Below, piece by piece: positions 42,181-54,182 of a stretch of DNA of 64,000 bases. Position numbers and translations under genes: made by a program. The DNA is taken from assembly GCF_033958435.1 (NCBI RefSeq), contig NC_134158.1, positions 6,653,837 through 6,717,836 on the forward strand, written 5' to 3'. Source of the stretch: Carettochelys insculpta (taxonomy: Eukaryota > Chordata > Testudines > Carettochelyidae). Each line of letters begins with the position of its first letter. The stretch's first letter is position 1. The notes under the pieces are model-generated. The model was given only the letters and a program-made list of their open reading frames with translations, had not been told where the DNA came from and did no database searches.

Positions 42181-44660
42181 GGCGCTGCACAGACCCAGTC
42201 TCTGCCCCACAGAGCTGTCAAGTGAAATAGACAGAGGGGGTAAAAGGGGGGAGGGGTTTCTCCTCGTGTGAGAGTCACAGCTCGGCAGGAACGTGCCGCT
42301 GGTCTCTGTGCGTTGTACCCAGGTCTGTGACTTGTGTGGGGCTGCTCCAGCTGCCAGCAGGGAGGCTATGGCTGGTCTGTTAGTAACAGTTAGTGACTCT
42401 TGGCCCAAGTAAGGAGAGAGACGCGCGGGGAGGAAGCAATAGCCAGGGGAGGCGCCAGGCAGCTGGAAGTGGGCCAGGGCACGGTGGGAGGGCCAGAGCC
42501 CTGATGCTGGGTCCCCCCAACTGCAAGATTACCGAATGTTCCCGTTTCCTTTGCTGGCAAGTGCTGTGCCCTGTCCCTGTTGACTAATTAACCTCTGCGC
42601 TCTGGGTGCTGGCTGAGAGTCCCTGTGGGCGGCAGAGCTGGGAGCGGGGCCCTCTGGCTCCCCCAGACTGGGCTCCTGAGTCTGGCCCTGCGCACTGCTC
42701 CTTGCCCCTGCCCCCCCACTCCCGCCGGCTGGGCTCCCTCCCTCCTGCTCTGTGCTCTCCAGGGGGGTGGCTCACTGCCCCTCCCCCTTTGGTGCAAGGC
42801 AACTCCTGGGCAGATCCCTGGTCTGCTAGCTGGGGCTGGGCACCTCTGTGCAGCTTGGAGCTCCCCATGCCTCTCCTGTGACCCCCAGCCTCTGTTGGCA
42901 CCAGTGCAAAGGTCCTCCCCCTGCACCCTGTGTGAGCTTCCCAGGGGCTGCTGGGGTTGCCTGTGTGGAAGGGGATGGGTGACACCTCAATTTCTCTCCC
43001 ACTTCCTCTCCCTCCACCCCCCCGGAAGTTGGAATGGTTCTGTCGGCTGCTCCCCTGGGCCTCGCCCCAGAAGATCACGGACGGGTGAACGTTTGCACGG
43101 GGGTAACTTAAAATGAGTTTTTTGCATTGAGGGTTTAGACTTGGTGGTGTAACTGCCTTGATGTTAATCAGTCCCCTGTTGCCCCTAACCGCATACTAGG
43201 AGTTGGTTAGTGCCTGTGTGAGGGGATGTTTTCTCCTGTCCATCCCCCACTCCAGTGGGTACCAGTCACAGGTGGTCAGAGCCCAGTGGGCGGGTTTCAG
43301 AGCAGAGCCATTTTTTTCGACTTCAGTAAACACCCACTGATTCAAGAGCTGCAGCACGTGTGAATAGGAGACGGTCCTCCATAAATAACGTCCAACCAGA
43401 CTTTTGTAACCCATGTTGGGAACAGCCACACGCAACGAGTTGTAATTCGACACGGGGGGGTCTCGACAGTCGCCAGGGTTCTGTGTTGGGAACCCTCGCG
43501 AATGTTGATTATTCACGAATAGTGTGGGGGGGGGGATGCCCAGATCCCCGGGGGTAGCTGTGGCTGCCAGCACTTCTCCCTGGAGAGCAGCCGATCGGCT
43601 GTCATGAGTAATAGGATTCGCGAGCATTAAGTTGGCGAATCCTGAGACTCTGCTGTGCATGTGTGCTGAAGGATGGTCACAGACTTTCTACATATTCTCT
43701 TTCCTCACCCTTTGCACGTGTGTGTTTGAACCATGGTCTTCCCGACTTTCACTCCCAAGCCTATTTTAATTATGCCAGTTTTACTTCGTGTTTAACTTTT
43801 GTTTTCTTTCATCACGTGTGTTGCCCTTCCCAGCAGGGACGCTGCAAGCTTCCTTTTCAAAATCAAGACTTTATTAGCAACTGGATCACGACAAAGACCC
43901 AGTGTCATATCCCACGATGCGCTGCACATAGTAAAGGGGAGTTATCCAGCGTTTGGAGATGACATATCACTTGCTGTTTAGATCTGTGTTGTTCATTGTT
44001 GGGCTTTTAGACGTTCACCATTTTATCGACAATAATCTGGAGGGTTTTGTTTTTTGTTTTTTTTTTTCCCCCCCCACTTTGCAGTTTCAGAGTCGGGAGC
44101 CACAACGATGTCCTTAAAGAGCCACGTGAGGCTCCGAGCGGCAGGTAGCAGATCCCTGGCCTAAGCTGTGCTGCCAGGCGGCTTCCCATTAAGCCCAAGT
44201 GCAGGCTCAGGGGTGCAGTGGGAGTAGATCTCCCTCTCCAGGCCCTGAAGGCTCCCTGGCCGGTGTGGGGTGAGCAGAGGGAGAGACCCCTCCTGCCAGC
44301 CTTGGCACAGCGCTGCTGGGGGCAGCAGAGTGGAGCCCCTCACTGTCCCTAGCCCTGAGCCCCTCCACAAACCTGGAGTCCCCCTTCCTGCACCCCCAAA
44401 ACCATCAATCCCAGCCCTGCCCTAGAGCCCCCAGCCAGAGCCCTCACACCCCTGCATCTCCTCTGCCGTAGTCCTGAGTCTTCACCCTGCACCGAGCCCT
44501 TTGCCCCCCCCACCACAGGAATTGTGTGAAGCAAACTAATACCAAGGTGACGGGTCACATCACCTGCGTCACCCGTCCCCCCACATTGGGCCCATAACAA
44601 ATTTCATTCCAGTTGGGTGGAAACATTCTTGGGCCCCTGACCTGGCCTTGGTGCTGATCA
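42181..44660. other. Unclassified sequence between CpG island and gene A
   Basis: 42128-42155 ends in a Tigger-like GACTAGAGAGGTTCAGC. 44085-44160 resembles a hAT fragment. The rest is GC-rich with many overlapping ORFs and no recognised exon. Confidence 0.35.
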
Positions 44661-44821
44661 GCTTTCAGGTTGGCTGGCGAGTCCACAGTGGAAAGGAGGA
44701 AGCAGGACCAGGACCACAGCCTGGCTGGCTTCACTGCTGCTGCATCAGACCCAGCACAGAGGAGCTGAGCCTGGCCCAGCACCTGCATCTGGGTCCTCGG
44801 TCTGGGTGTGGCTGAGAGACA

Positions 44822-44903
44822 ATGGTGGACAAAGCTGAGATCCAAGTGCCCCTGCAGGGGCCTGTTAACTCCAATGGACATCTGGAGAGTGGACGGCATC
44901 CAG
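44822..44903 (+). CDS. CLEC2D-like: Gene A exon 1: start codon and cytoplasmic tail
   Basis: ATG then 27 codons and one base, ending at GTACTAG. The 5' UTR is homologous to that of gene B, and an upstream acceptor CAGCTTTCAG ending at 44668 is shared with B, implying an upstream non-coding exon. No tyrosine signalling motif is present. Confidence 0.82.
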
Positions 44904-47900
44904 GTACTAGGGTGGCTGCTGGGAACAGGCTGGGGGAGAGATACAGACTGACCCAGGTGGGGCCAGGCCCCAAGTGGCAGCAGCAAGTGCCCAACCCCCA
45001 TTTTTGGGCAGCAGGGACTGGATTCCCCTCTTTACCCCCTGCCCCAGCTCCCAGTGGCTGGCTGGTGCACACAGTTACCGTGTGGCTGTGCAGGGGCCAT
45101 TGAGGCCGATGTATGAGACCCCCCCGCCCAGGACAGTGCTGGCCCAGCTCTGCTTGGTTCATTTCCCCATCCCCCTTCAGCTGCATATTGCCACTGTCAG
45201 ACCCCCATGTGTGGAGCCAGGTGCTCAGCACCGGAAAAATGGCCGGCACCCAGCAGGGGAGTGGTGATGGGGGGGGGGGGGGGCACCTTGAGCTCCAGCC
45301 AGCAGAACACGTGGGTCTTTATCTCTGTGCGCTGAGCTCACCCAACCTGGCTGAGAGTGGTGGGCGGGTCGGGGGGGCTGTTCTGCTAGCCCCAGCTTCT
45401 CTGAGCCTCTGGGCGCCTATCCCACAGCGTCTGACGGGAGGGGCAAGGGACGCAACAAGGCCTACTCTGGGGCAGCCCCAGCCCCGGTGCTGTCGGTGGG
45501 ATGCGGCCTCACGGCCCTGGCTGAGGGGTGTCTCTGTGGTTCAGCTCATAATTACTACAAGAAACATAGAATCACCCTTGGACTCATGGTCTTAGTTCCC
45601 ATCATCATCGTTTCTGCTGTCCTGACTGGTAAGTTCTCAGTCTTCTCTGTCCTCTCCCTGCGCATCTCATCTCATCCACTGTCACAGCATCTCCGCCTGG
45701 CCTGTCCGGCTTCCACCCTTGGGACAGAGGGACCCTGGGGGATGTTCCTGCACAACCCCCCTCCTGCTCGTTCCCAGCCCCTGCCCTGGACCCTGGCTGT
45801 GGGGAGGGTCGGACTGACATCAGCTCCCCAGCCCATGTCTGAGCACTGTAGGCCCAAGTCACCTTTGCCATGTGTGGGGCAGCCACTTACCAGAATAGTG
45901 ACACCTTTGCTAGCGCTGTGGTGCTCTGAGGTTATTGGCCTGGCCCCACCATCTCCGGGTGCTGCTGCTATTGAAATGAGCTGTAAAAAGCCTCAAAACC
46001 CACCAATCACGTGGCCCCAAAGGTCTGCTATTTTTATTGGCCAAGTAAAATTGAGTGAGTGAGGAGTCGGGCTCTTCAGTCGCAATTAGAGGCGTCTCTC
46101 AGGCTTAGCTTGTAGGATGGGCCCAGAGTCTCACACCAAGAGAACCTGTTTGTATACTTGTCAGATCCCACTGCAGTCGATGGGCTGTGCAGTGTCGTGC
46201 TGGGGTCCTCGAGGCGAGGTGTTCCTCTTGGGGCTTTCCCACAGCTCTCTTGTTCCTGGTCTGCTCTCTAAGGAGTGTCTGCCTGTCTCCAGGGCCAGTC
46301 TGCTCTGCTCATTCACTCAGCCTCAGGGACCACTGACGTCCTTGGATCACCTCCAGTGATCATCCCCAAGTCTCTCCGAGCATCTGGGCCTTTCTGACGA
46401 CGTTCACACCCATTCTTCACTCGCGCTGGGTGAAACAGAAGCACACAGCACTGATAAGCAAATCACTACGCCTCACACTTACATTCTTGTGTCACTCCTA
46501 CAGTACTGCAGCGTGGCTATCGGTTACACAGCTGCAGGTGCAGGGAGCCCACAGAACACCTGACATGGAGAGGGAAGGTTAGAGACAGCCAGTACCATCA
46601 TCTGTTAGTCACTGATTCTCTGCTCTGGGAACTGCCTCTATTAAACACTAAACCTAGTGGAGACCCCAAAGCCTGGCTGCGTTTTGCTGCTGTTCTGTTA
46701 AATCGGTGTTTTAAAGTATTTGACCATGTTTTCACCCATTTGACTGGTCACTTCACTCATTATCTTTGTACCAATTGAATGCCTGACTTTCAGGGCTGCT
46801 CTGACCCCCGTGTTACTGTCTCATCCTCAGTGCTGGCAGCTAAGCCTCCATCAGCTGCTCCAGGCCCCCCGGCTGTGCCCTGCTGCCCGGACAGCTGGAT
46901 TGGGTACCAGCAGAAATGCTACTATTTCTCTGAGGAGGAAGGGAACTGGACCTACAGCCGGAACCACTGCTCTGCCCTGGGGGCCTCCCTGGCTGGGATC
47001 GACACCCTGCAGGACCTGGTGAGAGACTCCCATTGCAATGGGTTGGGCTCAGCGGCTGCTGCAGCAGGACCCGGCCTCTGCCCTGTGGGGCGAGGAGCAG
47101 CTCCGAGCCCTCGTGCTGTGAGCCCAGAGCGAATGGACGTCCAGCTGTGGAATGACCGGCCTGGCTGGGCCCGGGCCCCCACTGTCTGGGTGTGACCATG
47201 GGGATGGACCCCTCTGCGCTGCCCCCACCCCACATAAGGAGAGGGCCCCTGTCCAAGGCTGGCAGCTCAGTTATCTCCTGGCTCTGGAATAGGTCTGAGC
47301 ACAGCTCTGCTCCTGCCTTGGGGATGGGCCAGGAGCGGCCAGCTGAGGATGGGGCAATGTGAGCAGAGCCCCCTGCCCTTGGCTGAGGATGGAGGCTGGG
47401 GCCTCCTCTCAGCACTGACCCCTCCCAGCCCAGCTGGACTCTCTCCATCCCCCACCCCACTGGGGGGAGCGGTGGCTGCTTTGTGGGACCAGACGTCTGT
47501 GCAGGGCTTAGACCCAGCAGAAGGTGGGTGTGGGTGACTGGGAGCTGGGGCTGCTGTGTGCAGTGGGAGGATCATACTCGCAGCCTGGGGGACCTTGTGC
47601 TTTGCAAGAGGGTAAATCTCACCCTCCCACGCCCCAGTGTAAACAGCGCCCTCAAGGTGCTGCTGGGATTTGCAGCTCGGAGGTGGGGGTGGGGGCATGA
47701 AGCATGGGGGCTGGGGCTGACCCCTGCTGTCCTTTGGTTTCTTCAAGGCATTCCTGCTGCGCCATAAGGGCACCTGTGACCACTGGGTTGGCCTCCGGCG
47801 GGAGTGGAATCAGCCCTGGAAATGGGCCAATGGCACCGAATTTGACCACTGGTGAGTCTCTCACCCCTGTGTTAGCTCCCTGGGCTGGGAGTTCTGGGGT

Positions 47901-48426
47901 CTGTGCTGGGCGAGCTCAGGGAGAGCCACCGCTGGGTGCCAGTGACACAACCCGACCCCGCCCAGGTCCCTTCCTGCGTGCGTTGGCGTCGGCCAGGTAG
48001 AGGTGGCCTGTGCCCGGGTCTCTAGGCTCCTGCCAGCACAGGCTGGGCCTGCAGCATTTCAGTGGCTGGGGGAATCCCCAGTCTGTCTGGGGTTGAACCA
48101 AACTGTATCTGTTTGGCCCCAGCACTGAGAAACGCCGGGTTTGCTGCACTCTGCTCCTGTGGGGCTGTGAGAGCGGCTGCTCTGCGCTCCAGCCTGTGAC
48201 CTGGGAACGGCTCCCCTGGCTGAGACCTGCCCTGCCTCTGCGTGACTCGGCTCCCTGGCTGCTGCACTGCAGGTTTGCGATCCGAGGAGGAGGTGACTGC
48301 GCCTACCTGAATGACAAGGACAGGGTCAGGAGCTCGCGGTGCTACTCAGAACGCCGGTGGGTCTGCAGCAAACCTGCCGGGTACACGATGGGGACAGACC
48401 CTGCGCTGGGAAGGGGCTCGCACTGA
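44822..48426 (+). CDS. CLEC2D-like: Gene A: CLEC2D-like C-type lectin, five coding exons, complete
   Basis: Predicted 203-residue type II membrane lectin, a likely NKR-P1 ligand by family. Exons: 44822-44903 (residues 1-27, cytoplasmic), 45545-45628 (transmembrane, helix about 37-57), 46831-47018 (stalk and lectin start), 47748-47851, 48273-48426 (TGA). Phases 1, 1, 0, 2; one open frame of 612 nt. Motifs: CPDSWIGYQQKCYYF at 74-88, EGNWTYS, HWVGL at 130-134, WKWANGTEF, DCAYLND at 161-167 and RRWVCSK at 180-186. Lectin cysteines 74, 85, 102, 162, 176, 184; additional cysteines at 73 and 128. Two sequons (NWT, NGT). No calcium-binding EPN/WND. The start is supported by an 8-nt context GAGAGACA identical before the ATG of B. 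Tandem paralogue of gene B, same strand, about 9.3 kb start to start. Confidence 0.88.
45545..45628 (+). CDS. CLEC2D-like: Gene A exon 2: transmembrane exon
   Basis: GGTTCAG acceptor and GTAAGT donor bound 84 nt, phase 1 to 1. It encodes a basic HNYYKKHR juxtamembrane stretch and the helix ITLGLMVLVPIIIVSAVLT. Confidence 0.85.
46831..47018 (+). CDS. CLEC2D-like: Gene A exon 3: stalk and first lectin half
   Basis: CATCCTCAG acceptor and GTGAGA donor bound 188 nt. It encodes a proline/alanine-rich stalk, CCPDSWIGY, KCYYFSEEEGNWTYS and LGASLAGIDTLQDL. Confidence 0.92.
47748..47851 (+). CDS. CLEC2D-like: Gene A exon 4: WVGL lectin exon
   Basis: TTCTTCAAG acceptor and GTGAGT donor bound 104 nt encoding FLLRHKGTCDHWVGLRREW and WKWANGTEFDHW. 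Phase 0 to 2. Confidence 0.9.
48273..48426 (+). CDS. CLEC2D-like: Gene A exon 5: lectin end and stop
   Basis: CACTGCAG acceptor then 154 nt to TGA. It encodes FAIRGGGDCAYLND, CYSERRWVCSK and a 17-residue tail. Confidence 0.9.
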
Positions 48427-49378
48427 GAGTCTCCTGAAAATTACACTGACAGCTCGCGTGGCCTTGAACCTGCCATGTCCCCAGCGCTCAGACTGGCGGC
48501 CTCCGGCTCTCCCAGCCAGGCCCTGGGGCCCTCCAGCAACCCTGCACGCAGCCTGTGCCTTTGGCTTTAGTACATTTAAACACAAGGTCCTGTTCTCTGG
48601 CTTTTCTCTGCACTGGGAGGCCCTGATGGGATGAGGAGGTGTCTGAGCGGCACCATTTGGAACCGCTGGGGAATTAGCACCAGGGACGGGCGTGTTTGTT
48701 CCGGCCGTGGAGCAGCGGTTCTGCAAGGCAGCCCCCCGCTGATTCTTTAGAGTTACCATATGAAAAAGAGAGCGCCCCCGAGAGGTCAGTATCAGTACCA
48801 GTATCGACCCGGTATTACTGTGTGTGTCTAGTACGTGAACAGGACGCGAGGTGGGTGAGACTCTCTCCCCTTCTCGGGGGCCTTCTCTTCTTTGAAAGGT
48901 CCAACGTGGCCACGCGTGATTGCTGTGCCACTGTGACAGCCTCCAGAGCGCCCCAACCAGTGCTGGGATGTTGAGCATTAAGGTTGCCTGAAACATGACA
49001 CAGCTCCCAGGCGGGTGACCGAATTTCCCTCTGATGGACACCGAACGCTCGGTAAAATTGCTCATAGTCAAGCAAGTTCAGCAGCAGTCAACGTAGTACA
49101 CTCCCGGAGCTGGCGGCAACAGCGGCACAAGTACACGGCACCTTTTGACCTCGACCTCAAAGGGGCCCTCAGATTTAGGCACATGTTCGTTGTTCAGCCT
49201 CTGAGAGGCTAGAAATGTGTTCAGTAAGAGTGTTCCTGTCCAGCCTCACGCTTTTTTGGAACCTTGGTTTTGTTTTCATGTATCATCTTGAGGGTTTGTT
49301 TTAATTTGTGTTACGATGAGGGCCCTCAAACGCTGGGAGTGGTGGAACAATGAACTTCTCAGCAGCAGTGGGAGAGGC
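48427..49378. other. Gene A 3' flank, homologous to gene B 3' flank
   Basis: 48427-48760 and 48905-49000 align with 58767-59140 (for example GAGTCTCCTG, CACTGGGAGGCCCTGAT against CCCTGGGAGGCCCTGAT). 48760-48905 has no counterpart in B and looks like an insertion. Confidence 0.6.
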
Positions 49379-49441
49379 GGTCGGTCGGTCTGTCTGTCTG
49401 TCTCTCTCTCTCCCCCCCCCCCCCCCCCCCCCCCCCCCCCG
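49379..49441. repeat. Compound microsatellite ending in a 30-nt poly(C)
   Basis: TCGG units, then TCTG units, then TC units, then about 30 C. The complementary strand is a 30-nt G run. Confidence 0.95.
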
Positions 49442-50469
49442 AAACTATCTTTCTGTTTGGCAGAGAAATTCATCACATTGAAATGTCTGTCGTGCAGTGG
49501 CACAATAGCACTCACACACAGGAAAGTGAACAAAATTACCAAGGAGCTTCAGAGGTGCAAGGCATTAAATGATGGAAAAACTGGAGCTCAGAAGCCATGT
49601 TCCCACTCATATTTTCCATCCTTGTGCAAGGCTGGAGTGGTTTAGTTTTTGTTCACGAAGGAAATTTGGACACATTGGCAACTCTGTCCTCTTCTTTTTT
49701 TTAAGAACAGAAAAGCAAACTTTAGCATATGTTCTGGTGTTACCAGGCCAGTCCCTTTTTTCACCTGCCTGGAGAGCATCCTACCCCTCCCACGCTTTTT
49801 TTTTTTTTTTTTTTATAGGGCAAATTGTCCCATATGCTGATCTGCTGTTTAAAGGGCTGTTTGGGAGGGCTGGAGAACAGTATAAACAGCAGAGTAAAGA
49901 GCTACCTCGGCCTGCTGGAGAATGAGCTGGGCGGGGTCCCTAAACACCATGAAGCTGCTGTTTAAAGAGCTGCCTGGCAGGGCTGGGGAAGGTGGTAGGG
50001 CAGGGACCTACTGTTCAGAGACATCAACTGCATCCACCCTGTCAGTGGTGCACCACAGTTCTCTCTCATGTGTAAAGCCGACAGACGCAGGTTGTCAGCC
50101 AAAGGCAGGGTGACCATCCATCCCTTGTTGGGCGGGACAGTCCCGTATTTGGGATATCAAAAAGGCCTCCTGACTTATTTTTAAAAGGAGACAAATTGTC
50201 CCGTACTTGGGCCAGCGCCCCTCCCCTTTCCAGCGGCAGCTGCTGGCAGAAGTCACCTCTCATGCCTCAGGGAAGTGGCGGGAGTGTGGGCAGCTGCGGC
50301 ATCCCTGCCGTTTCCCCGGGCTCCCGGGGGGGCCGCTGGCTGCTGCTTCCCCGGGCTCCCAGGATTTATTATCCCGGGCTGGGACGGTTAAGACCGGCTA
50401 TACCTTCACGTGCTGCTCACAGCTGCTCATGGAGAGAGGAGCCTGGAGCCAGAGAACCTTAGGGGGTTG

Positions 50470-50857
50470 CTAAGGGAGGGGGACTACTCCATTGCCAAGC
50501 CCTGGTGGAGGAGTGCAGCAGCGGCCTGGGGTGGGTTGGTTGTACCCATGGGATTTTTAGCTCCTGTCACTTCCATGGTTTCACTGCAAATGTGTTTTTT
50601 AAATGGGGGCAAACCAGATTCAGCAGGTTTTAAATCAGCAACTGCACCAGGCCACTGCAGGCTAAAAAGAGGGGAGAAACCCCGGCATTTATGTCCATAC
50701 AGTGTCTTTATGGTTCTTTCATCATTATTACCTCTGGTCAGTTACATTCTGATTAGCTGCACAATTTTTATCGGGTACCCGGCTGTGTAATAAATGCCCG
50801 AACTCCCCTTGGGCGTGAACACCCCTGTGTGATTGTCCTGAGCGTTGTTAATCTCCG
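50470..50857 (+). repeat. Duplicated flank segment, copy 1
   Basis: Colinear with 61230-61645: TTGCCAAGCCCTGGTGGAGG, GGTTGTACCCATG, GTAATAAATGCCCGAACTCC and CACCCCTGTGTGATTGTCCT. It marks the downstream part of the gene A unit. Confidence 0.7.
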
Positions 50858-52854
50858 CACCATAATGGCAAAAAGGCTTTTTAGTCATTAATAGTCACCG
50901 GAATTATTGTAAGAGAATTTGACACCCCAAACAAATTTGATTATAACCATTAGTCCCTAATATCGTGGTGAGCAACCTGCTGGCTGCACGGCTCCAGCTC
51001 TGGCCTACAGACCCCCCCAGTGCCACCCCTGCTCCCCTCCATGCCTCTTACACACTTGTGTACCAGAGCCCTGCACTTCCCTGCTCCTTCCCCTCCTCTC
51101 AGTGCTTTCAGAGCTGTTGCAAACAGCATGAGTCATACTTCTCCCTGTTCCTCCCAGACCTCACCAATCAGCTTCCTGCGGCTGCTCCAGCTCTGGGAGT
51201 GAGAGGAGGCTGGACAGGGCCCAAGTATGAATCAGAGAATTTGTTCATTGCAGGGACAGAAGTGGAGGTCTGCCTGATGTAAAAGGTTTGCTCGCCCCAA
51301 TTCGAAAGCCTGGACTTGATTAACAAGATACTTTCCGATCTAACCCCAGATGTTTGCAGCGCCGTACAGCCAGTCAGGCTGTGACCCTTCTCTCCTCAGG
51401 CCTGCAGGCTGTCAGTTTGCCTCTGAGATGAAGGATGAAGGAGCCCAGTGTGTCTCCCTGTGATATGCCAGCAGAACTGCCTCATCCAAAGGGTGGGTCA
51501 GAGTGACAGATCCAGCACCCACACTGTGGGGGCGATCGGTCTGTAGTGGCTGCCTCATCTGCCCTATGGATGGGATGGACCTGGGGGGGTTATGAGGGTG
51601 AGGATGATGAGCAGTGTTCCCTTTAATTTTTAACATGAATGAGTGGAATAAATTTTATGTGCACCAAGGCATGTGCACCACCAATAGAAACACACACTGC
51701 CGGCTGTGGCAGCTCTGCTAATCAGCTGGGATATATCTGAATCTGCTGGGCAGCGACCCAAGTGCTCAGCATACAGGATGGAAGATTAGCTGACAACAGG
51801 AGCAGGGCAGGGTTTGAGTGGGTCAGGTGTGGTTTTGATTTAGTGTCTATTTCCCTGGTACTGAGGGCCGAGTGGCTGAGTGTCATTTGTGCGGGGGCGG
51901 GGGGGCAATTTCTTCTTCCCCTTTCACACGAGCCGGATGCGTTTAGTCTAGTTCAGTGGAAAGAGGCACAAATGTTAGAGAGCAGGCGTGTGTTTAACCG
52001 AGAAAGCTGCACGGCTTGCGCTCCACTCATACAGCTGAATGCCCTGGTAGGGACACAGCAGATACGTCTACACAGAGGCCTTAATTCAAAAGAAACTATT
52101 CCGGAATAGCGCATTTTGAAATAACACAGCTGCACACAAAAATGCATTTCAGCGACTGGCCCGGCCCATATCTCCCCGCAGCTTCTTCCCAGCAACCCCC
52201 CACCCCACCCCGGTATCTAGGTCCCCTCGGGGCTCCAGGGACCCGTTGGCCTTAGCTCGCTCCTGCAGCTGCACTTGGCTCATGGGGGACCCATGTAACG
52301 AGAAGGGCATCCTGGCTGCAAACTTTGGGCAACCCCAAAGAGCTTCGGTCTAAGGTGGAGGACTTGCCCTTTGATACGCAGAAACCTTTCGCCACGTCTA
52401 CGGCGCTCGAGCAAGGAGTCGCATAGCTCCCTTCGGCCTTTGGGTGCGTGCACACCACCGTTCAGGTGTAGGCGACGTGGCCCGTGTCGGAGGCGGCGGC
52501 GCTCCCAACCTTCCCACAGGCAGCACCAGCCTCGCCCAGGCCGTCCCAGAGACCGCCCAGGCACAGACATACACAGCCACGTGGCCAACAGCAACAGCCG
52601 AGGCAGCGAGTTTGACGGCGCCATGGGCGCCAGCCGAACCCCCCTCGACCCAGTCGCTCCGTCCCCTTCTCTGACGCTGTTGAACCACCGTCCACGGCCA
52701 GGCTGCAACCAACGGTCCAGAATTACAACAGCCCGATGGGTGCTGGAAAGAGCATCTGTGGGTGACGTGATCCCATTTGGCAGCATCCCCCGTCCCCGCC
52801 CCAACGACCCCACCGCCCCCCCGCCCCCCAGGGACCCCTCTCACCAGACGACTC
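50858..52854. other. Unclassified sequence with dispersed repeats
   Basis: 51610-51730 is the dispersed repeat also at 26390 (GTGTTCCCTTTAAT, GGAATAAATTTTATGTGCAC). 52060-52140 has a MITE-like CGTCTACACAGAGGCC end. 52280-52830 is CpG-rich with long ORFs on both strands and no recognised family. Confidence 0.4.
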
Positions 52855-53000
52855 TGCAGCAGAGGTGGTGGATTCTCCATCCCTGGAGGTTTTTAAGCCC
52901 CGGCTGGACGAGGTCCCGGCTGGGATGACGTAGTGGGGGTTGGTCCTGCTTGAAGCAGGGGCTGGACGAGATGAGCGCCCGACGCCCCTTCCAGCACTGG
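52855..53000 (+). mobile_element. CR1 LINE 3' end (plus)
   Basis: GGTGGTGGATTCTCCATCCC followed by TGGAGGTTTTTAAGCCCCGG and a TTCCAGCACTGGGAG end is the CR1 3' terminus. Next to the gene B promoter. Confidence 0.65.
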
Positions 53001-53375
53001 GAGGCGGAGCCGGTGACTGGCGCGTTGAGAGGGAGGGGCGGCTCCTCCCCACCCTGCCTCACGCGGGGAGGCGCGGCGCGTGGAGACCCATTCCGATTCG
53101 TTGCCGAGGGCAACCATGGGCCGGACGCTCCATTGCGGGGGAGGGGGATGCAGAGCGCAGGAGCAGGACCGAGCCCCTAAGGCACGGGGCCAGCGCGGCG
53201 CGGCCAGGGGTGAGCAGGTGTCTCCTGCTCGGACATTGTTTCCCATATTTTCCATATAAAGTAGATATGTCAATTCCTGTACATTTTAGTGCGGCCCGAT
53301 CCAACCCCCCTATGCGCCCGAGAGGTTGGTACTGTCCGTCGGCAGCTGTTTGTCCCGCACGAACCCCTCCCATAG

Positions 53376-53385
53376 CTGATTGGCT
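53376..53385 (+). promoter_or_regulatory. Inverted CCAAT (NF-Y) box upstream of gene B
   Basis: CTGATTGGCT is a strong NF-Y-type inverted CCAAT site, 43 bp upstream of the TATA box at 53428. The spacing is ordinary for a polymerase II promoter. Confidence 0.55.
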
Positions 53386-53427
53386 GACGAATTCGAGCCC
53401 CGTTCCCCGACCGCTGGCTGCATCGTC

Positions 53428-53435
53428 TATAAAAG
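53428..53435 (+). promoter_or_regulatory. CLEC2D-like: TATA box of a probable gene B promoter
   Basis: TATAAAAG in CpG-rich sequence, predicting transcription from about 53458. A donor (CTCGG/GTGAGA) at 53561 would end a roughly 100-nt non-coding exon, spliced to the acceptor at 53971-53972 before the ATG exon. The exon and its use are inferred from site positions only. Confidence 0.6.
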
Positions 53436-54109
53436 GGCGCTCAGCTCCGCCTATCGGGGACAAGCTCGTTGAGCTGAGCGAAGTGGGGAACAGACGGCGA
53501 AGAAGCGCCACCACCAGGAGCTCCGCTTCGTGCGATCCGGGGACCAGCGGGGCCGCTCGGGTGAGAGTCCGGGCGAGACGCGCCCCTGGGGGATGGGGGT
53601 GGCGGTGGCTGACGCTGCGGGCCGGGCGCTACCCGCGGCCGAGCGGGGACACCCCGGTGCGCGCTGCAGGAGCAGGAGCCGCCTGCCCCTCGCTCCCTGA
53701 CGGCCCCCAGAGAGGCGGCGGTCGGGAGTGTGAGGGGGTTAATCCCCTGGCCCCGCACGTGGCTGGGGGGGCTGCAGGGCAGCGGCCGAGCCGAGCCGGG
53801 CCAGACCCCTCCCCACCTTCCCGTGTGCGCGGCAGAGGCAGGCGCTGCCCAGCGGGCCCGCAGCGCGTCTCGGGGTGGTGCACATCCCCGCAGGCCTCTG
53901 TGCACAGAGCAACACTTATTCCCCACGTGAAAAGATGGGCCTTGACCGCTCTGCTTGGCTCTCAGCTTTCAGCTCCGCCACTGAGGTGGGAGCAGGGAGG
54001 GAGCCAGGTCAGGACCTGCCGGGCTGAGCGCTGCTGCTGCATGGAGGCTGTCACAGGGTGAGGAGCCCAGCCTGGCCTAGCACCTGCAGCCCGGTGTGGC
54101 TGAGAGACA

Positions 54110-54182
54110 ATGGAGCCAGCTGGGGAGAGCGAAGAGCGGCTGCAGCAGCCTGAAAAGGCCAGTGGTTCCCTGAAAAGTGGAG
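54110..54182 (+). CDS. CLEC2D-like: Gene B exon 1: start codon and cytoplasmic tail
   Basis: ATG in the context GAGAGACA, shared with gene A, then 24 codons and one base to GTACTGG. The tail is acidic (GESEERLQQPEK) with no tyrosine. An acceptor CAGCTTTCAG ends at 53972, giving about 137 nt of 5' UTR in this exon. Confidence 0.82.

Larger units (their letters stand above)
53000..53900. promoter_or_regulatory. CpG-rich island around the gene B promoter
   Basis: Many CpG dinucleotides and high GC, unlike flanking DNA, covering the NF-Y and TATA sites and the putative first exon. Long ORFs here on both strands look like GC-driven artefacts. Confidence 0.55.

Noticed and set aside
44555..45249. 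148- and 172-codon minus ORFs over gene A exon 1
   Set aside because: Shadows of the gene A leader and first coding exon; no domain.
52371..52928. 185-codon arginine- and proline-rich plus ORF
   Set aside because: Overlaps a minus ORF of similar length; composition explained by CpG content; its end runs into a CR1 3' end.
53341..53400. MHC class II-like S-X-Y promoter module upstream of gene B
   Set aside because: Only the Y box (CTGATTGG) is clear; no X1 or S box was found at the proper spacing.
52940..54061. 373-codon plus ORF across the gene B promoter
   Set aside because: It lies in CpG-rich DNA with equally long ORFs on the other strand, shows no domain, and crosses the TATA box and predicted intron.
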